A DNA stretch of 14,627 nt. Source: Syntrophorhabdus sp. Lineage in GTDB: Bacteria; Desulfobacterota; BSN033; UBA1163. Location: NCBI GenBank assembly GCA_020724025.1, contig DYHU01000055.1, positions 1,984 through 16,610 on the forward strand. Reading direction: 5' to 3'. Each line of letters starts with the position of its first letter. Position 1 is the first letter of the stretch. Positions 12,234-14,627 of this stretch are shown piece by piece. The translations under genes and the position numbers were made by a program. The notes under the pieces were generated by a model. The model was given only the letters and a program-made list of their open reading frames with translations, did no database searches and was not told where the DNA came from.

Positions 12234-13979
12234 ATGAAAATGTTGTATAAATTGTTTATTTTTATTTTTTTCGGCCTTAACCTCATCCTGTTTGCCTCTT
12301 CTGCCTTTGCACAATACTTCACCATTACCAGGTTCCATTCGGATATCACCGTCCAGAAAGACTCTTCTTTTATCGTTCGCGAGACGATCGAGGTGAAGTT
12401 CCATAGGTCCAGGCATGGAATCTATCGCGAGCTTCCTTTTAAATACAGAGATGAATTCGGCAAGACGATCACCACACCGACCACCATTCTGTCTGTCATG
12501 GATGGATCCGGAAAGTCATGGAAATACCAGGTTAAAAAGGCCGGATCTTTGATCAATATCAGAATCGGCGATCCCAAACGGTTTGTCTCCGGCAACCAGA
12601 CCTATGTGATTACCTACGAAGTGGAGAATGCCATCCTATTCCTCAATGACCACGATGAACTCTACTGGAATGTTACCGGAAATTACTGGAAGGCAGATAT
12701 TGTAAATGCCTCCGCAGATGTATCACTGGCCACAAAAGAGAAGAGCAAGAATTTATGGGCTGCCGGATTCACAGGGATCTACGGTTCCAAGGCCTCTGAG
12801 TGTGAACATGAGACTTATGATAATAGTGGAAAATTTATCACCAGGAAGAGTCTTACTCCGGGCGAGGGCCTGACCATCGTCTTTGGATGGGATAAAGGGC
12901 TTGTCTCACCGCCTCCTTCATGGAAAAAACTTTTATGGATGATCAACCTGCAAGAGAATTGGGTGTTTCTATTTCCCATCGCTTCCTTCCTCTTTATGCT
13001 CAATCTCTGGTATCGAAAGGGAAGGGATCCGAGAGTAAGAGAAGCTGTCACCGTCACCTATGAGCCCCCCAGGATTGGAAACCGTTTCCTCACTCCCGCA
13101 GAGGCAGGGACTCTGCTTGACGAAAAACTCGACCCGAGGGATATCACCTCGACGATTATAGGCCTTGCGGTCAAGGGATATATTCAGATCGAGGAAGTTA
13201 AAAAGGAGGGGTTGATTTTTGACAGATCGGATTACTATCTCAAAAAGATGAAAGGGCCTGATGGGGCTCTCAGCTCTTTCGAGACGGAATTGATGAGCCG
13301 CCTCTTCTCCTTTGCTCCGTCCCGCCTGTCTGTCTCAAGTTTGAAGAATAAATTTTATAAGGATTTGAATCCCCTGAAGAAAACCCTCTATGGAGAGCTT
13401 GTTAAAAATAGATATTTTCTCATTAACCCTGAGAAGGTGAGGAATCTCTATTTCCTGACGGGGTTTCTCAGTATCGTGTTGGGTGGTTTTGCGCTCGCAT
13501 TCTTCTTTCCTTTCTCTATGGGAAAGGGCTTTATCGCAAGCGGACTGACAGGCCTGCCTATCCTTCTCTTCGGTAGGCATATGCCTGCAAAGGCAAGAGC
13601 AGGGGCAACGGCTTACATGGATATTCTGGGGTTTCAGGAATTTATGAATCGTGCAGAGAAAGACCGACTCGAGCGAATGGGAGATAAAGACCTCTTTTCT
13701 AAATTTTTACCCTATGCGATTGCCCTCGGTGTAGCGGATAACTGGGCAGAAGCCTTTGAAGGAATCTACCAGGAACCACCCGACTGGTATGTCTCCCCGG
13801 GAGGGTTCAGGACATTTTATCCCATTGGTTTTACTCGTTCCATTAACACCGTGACCTCAAGCCTCGGCTCCGCCATGTTTTCTGCACCGAGGGGAAGCAG
13901 TGGCGGAGGAGGCGGCGGATTTGGAGGAGGAGGTTCCACCGGAGGCGGCTTCGGAGGAGGTGGTGGAGGGAGCTGGTAG
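12234..13979 (+). CDS. DUF2207 membrane protein with glycine-rich C-terminus
   Basis: 581 residues. A cleavable signal peptide (about 1-26, ending SSAFA) is followed by the extracytoplasmic DUF2207 beta domain (FHSDITVQKDSSFIVRETIEVKFHRSRHGIYRELPFKY, then YWNVTGNYWKADI). A membrane helix lies at about 243-262 (WVFLFPIASFLFMLNLWYRKG), then a cytoplasmic winged-helix-like stretch (FLTPAEAGTLLDEKLDPRDITSTIIGLAVKGYIQIEE). A further hydrophobic pair lies near 405-445 (LYFLTGFLSIVLGGF and GLTGLPILLFG). The end is a Gly/Ser-rich tail ending GGGSW, as is common in this family. The function is unknown. It pairs with LemA, separated by 93 bp that hold a strong palindrome. GAGGAG stands 5 nt before the ATG. 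Both are probably inner-membrane partners. Confidence 0.93.
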   Translation: MKMLYKLFIFIFFGLNLILFASSAFAQYFTITRFHSDITVQKDSSFIVRETIEVKFHRSRHGIYRELPFKYRDEFGKTITTPTTILSVMDGSGKSWKYQVKKAGSLINIRIGDPKRFVSGNQTYVITYEVENAILFLNDHDELYWNVTGNYWKADIVNASADVSLATKEKSKNLWAAGFTGIYGSKASECEHETYDNSGKFITRKSLTPGEGLTIVFGWDKGLVSPPPSWKKLLWMINLQENWVFLFPIASFLFMLNLWYRKGRDPRVREAVTVTYEPPRIGNRFLTPAEAGTLLDEKLDPRDITSTIIGLAVKGYIQIEEVKKEGLIFDRSDYYLKKMKGPDGALSSFETELMSRLFSFAPSRLSVSSLKNKFYKDLNPLKKTLYGELVKNRYFLINPEKVRNLYFLTGFLSIVLGGFALAFFFPFSMGKGFIASGLTGLPILLFGRHMPAKARAGATAYMDILGFQEFMNRAEKDRLERMGDKDLFSKFLPYAIALGVADNWAEAFEGIYQEPPDWYVSPGGFRTFYPIGFTRSINTVTSSLGSAMFSAPRGSSGGGGGGFGGGGSTGGGFGGGGGGSW

Positions 13980-14014
13980 GCCAAAAGAATCAGCCTTGCC
14001 CAATCTTTTCCTTA

Positions 14015-14497
14015 TCACCGCATCTCTAAATCACTGAGTTTGAGCATCTGTCCTGTAGACAGATAGTGATTTAGCATTTGCTGGAGCATTTGCATCCGAT
14101 GTTTGAACTCCTCATCGGATAGACCCTCTACAAGGCGGTCTCCTTCTTCATTGAGGCCCGTGATGACCTGTTGCCACTCCGCTTCAGTCTTTCCCTCCCC
14201 GGTCTGCCGGAGGCTGATGGTATATCGGATTGCTCGAATCTCATTGACGCGGACAAATTCCAGGAGCGTCGGCTTTCCATACCGGCACAAAACCCACGAG
14301 TCTTTAGGGCCATCTTGCGGGAAGTCAGTTTGAAATATACAATCCTGTTCGGCAAACCCCGAATCGCTATAGATCATGTCGCATTTCCATGGTTCAATCC
14401 ATTCATATTCACGTACCGGACAAAGCAATGGAAATAAGAACTCCGGCTTGCCATGCAAGAGTATGGTGTGCTTCTTTACGGTTCTCTTATGGTTCAT
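14015..14497 (-). CDS. SRPBCC/START-like small protein
   Basis: 160 residues from the ATG at 14497, chosen because GGAGG lies 4 nt upstream; longer in-frame starts have no such site. The pattern fits the SRPBCC helix-grip fold: an N-terminal strand (KKHTILLHGKPEFLFPLLCPVREYEWIEPW), strands around DSWVLCRYGKPTLLEFVRVNEIRAIRYTISLRQ, EAEWQQVITGLNEEG, and a long C-terminal helix (DEEFKHRMQMLQQMLNHYLSTG). Such proteins bind small hydrophobic ligands in a cavity; the ligand is unknown. No signal peptide is visible, so it is cytoplasmic. It is convergent with the DUF2207 gene with only 35 bp between stops and no clear terminator, so the two transcripts may overlap. The family call is by overall look rather than a sharp motif. 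Confidence 0.6.
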   Translation of the reverse strand: MNHKRTVKKHTILLHGKPEFLFPLLCPVREYEWIEPWKCDMIYSDSGFAEQDCIFQTDFPQDGPKDSWVLCRYGKPTLLEFVRVNEIRAIRYTISLRQTGEGKTEAEWQQVITGLNEEGDRLVEGLSDEEFKHRMQMLQQMLNHYLSTGQMLKLSDLEMR

Positions 14498-14571
14498 GTT
14501 TCCTCCATGCCCAACGGACAAAAATAACCCGCTGGGGCAACCACCTCGCCATAAAACCGGCAAGGACTATT

Positions 14572-14627
14572 CTTGATGAACTCGTAAAAAGTCGTCATTC
14601 CCGTGAAAACGGGAATCCAGACGCCGT
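14572..14627. repeat. dispersed repeat with ATTCCC-N8-GGGAAT palindrome, cut by the window end
   Basis: The core ATTCCCGT-GAAA-ACGGGAAT (14597-14616) is a perfect 8-bp stem with a GNRA-type GAAA loop. It is preceded by GATGAACTCGTAAAAAGTCG (14575-14594) and followed by CCAGACGCCGT to the edge. GTCATTCCCG...CGGGAATCCAG is a common dispersed repeat end in Gram-negative genomes, and ATTCCC-N8-GGGAAT is the formula of the neisserial dRS3 repeat. More of the element probably lies to the right. Confidence 0.65.

Noticed and set aside
12084..12416. 110-codon open frame on the - strand
   Set aside because: It is antisense to the lemA end and the DUF2207 start, and gets its length from the G/C-rich palindrome. 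The peptide (PPSPSPSEGG) is typical repeat translation.

Overview
The window looks like a bacterial chromosome of medium GC content (about half, judged by eye) from a Gram-negative with an outer membrane. A LolA-type carrier, a second lipoprotein with a lipobox and a FecR/DUF6600 protein support this. The gene mix (RRM RNA-binding proteins, DUF3795, B12-type radical SAM, LemA/DUF2207) and the dispersed repeats (CGGAAT/CCGAAAT heptamers, CCCTC...GAGGG palindromes, ATTCCC-N8-GGGAAT) are most familiar to me from Desulfobacterota and neighbouring phyla. That placement is an inference. No tRNA, rRNA, CRISPR array, transposase or phage gene was seen.

Layout. (1) 1-3122, + strand: the tail of a tightly coupled operon with a LolA-like carrier (5' end cut by the window), a beta-ketoacyl-ACP synthase with intact Cys-His-His, and a second synthase in which all three catalytic residues are replaced. 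The last two form a KS/chain-length-factor-like pair, as in aryl-polyene or type II polyketide loci. (2) 3161-6384, - strand: a FecR/DUF6600 secreted protein, then two small RRM proteins and an 87-residue unknown. A promoter and a terminator-like hairpin lie in the leader of the first RRM gene. (3) 6618-7782, - strand: a PHP-domain hydrolase followed by a DUF3795 cysteine-rich protein. (4) 7986-11504, + strand: a CrtI-type FAD oxidoreductase, a LolB-like lipoprotein and a B12-binding radical SAM enzyme, tightly packed. (5) 11586-13979, + strand: the common LemA + DUF2207 membrane pair. (6) 14015-14497, - strand: a SRPBCC-like protein, then a dispersed repeat running into the right edge.

How it fits together. 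Blocks 1 and 4 lie on the same strand and both combine acyl-chain or polyene chemistry with LolA/LolB-type envelope proteins. They may be two parts of one unusual lipid or polyene locus, now separated by - strand genes. A 25-bp imperfect direct repeat (3119-3143 and 6526-6550) brackets the RRM/FecR block, beginning at the stop codon of the CLF-like gene, which would suit a later insertion.

Two genes have been reshaped by dispersed repeats. The N-terminus of the CLF-like protein reads straight through a hairpin repeat, and a GC-rich palindrome sits inside the signal region of the LolB-like lipoprotein gene.
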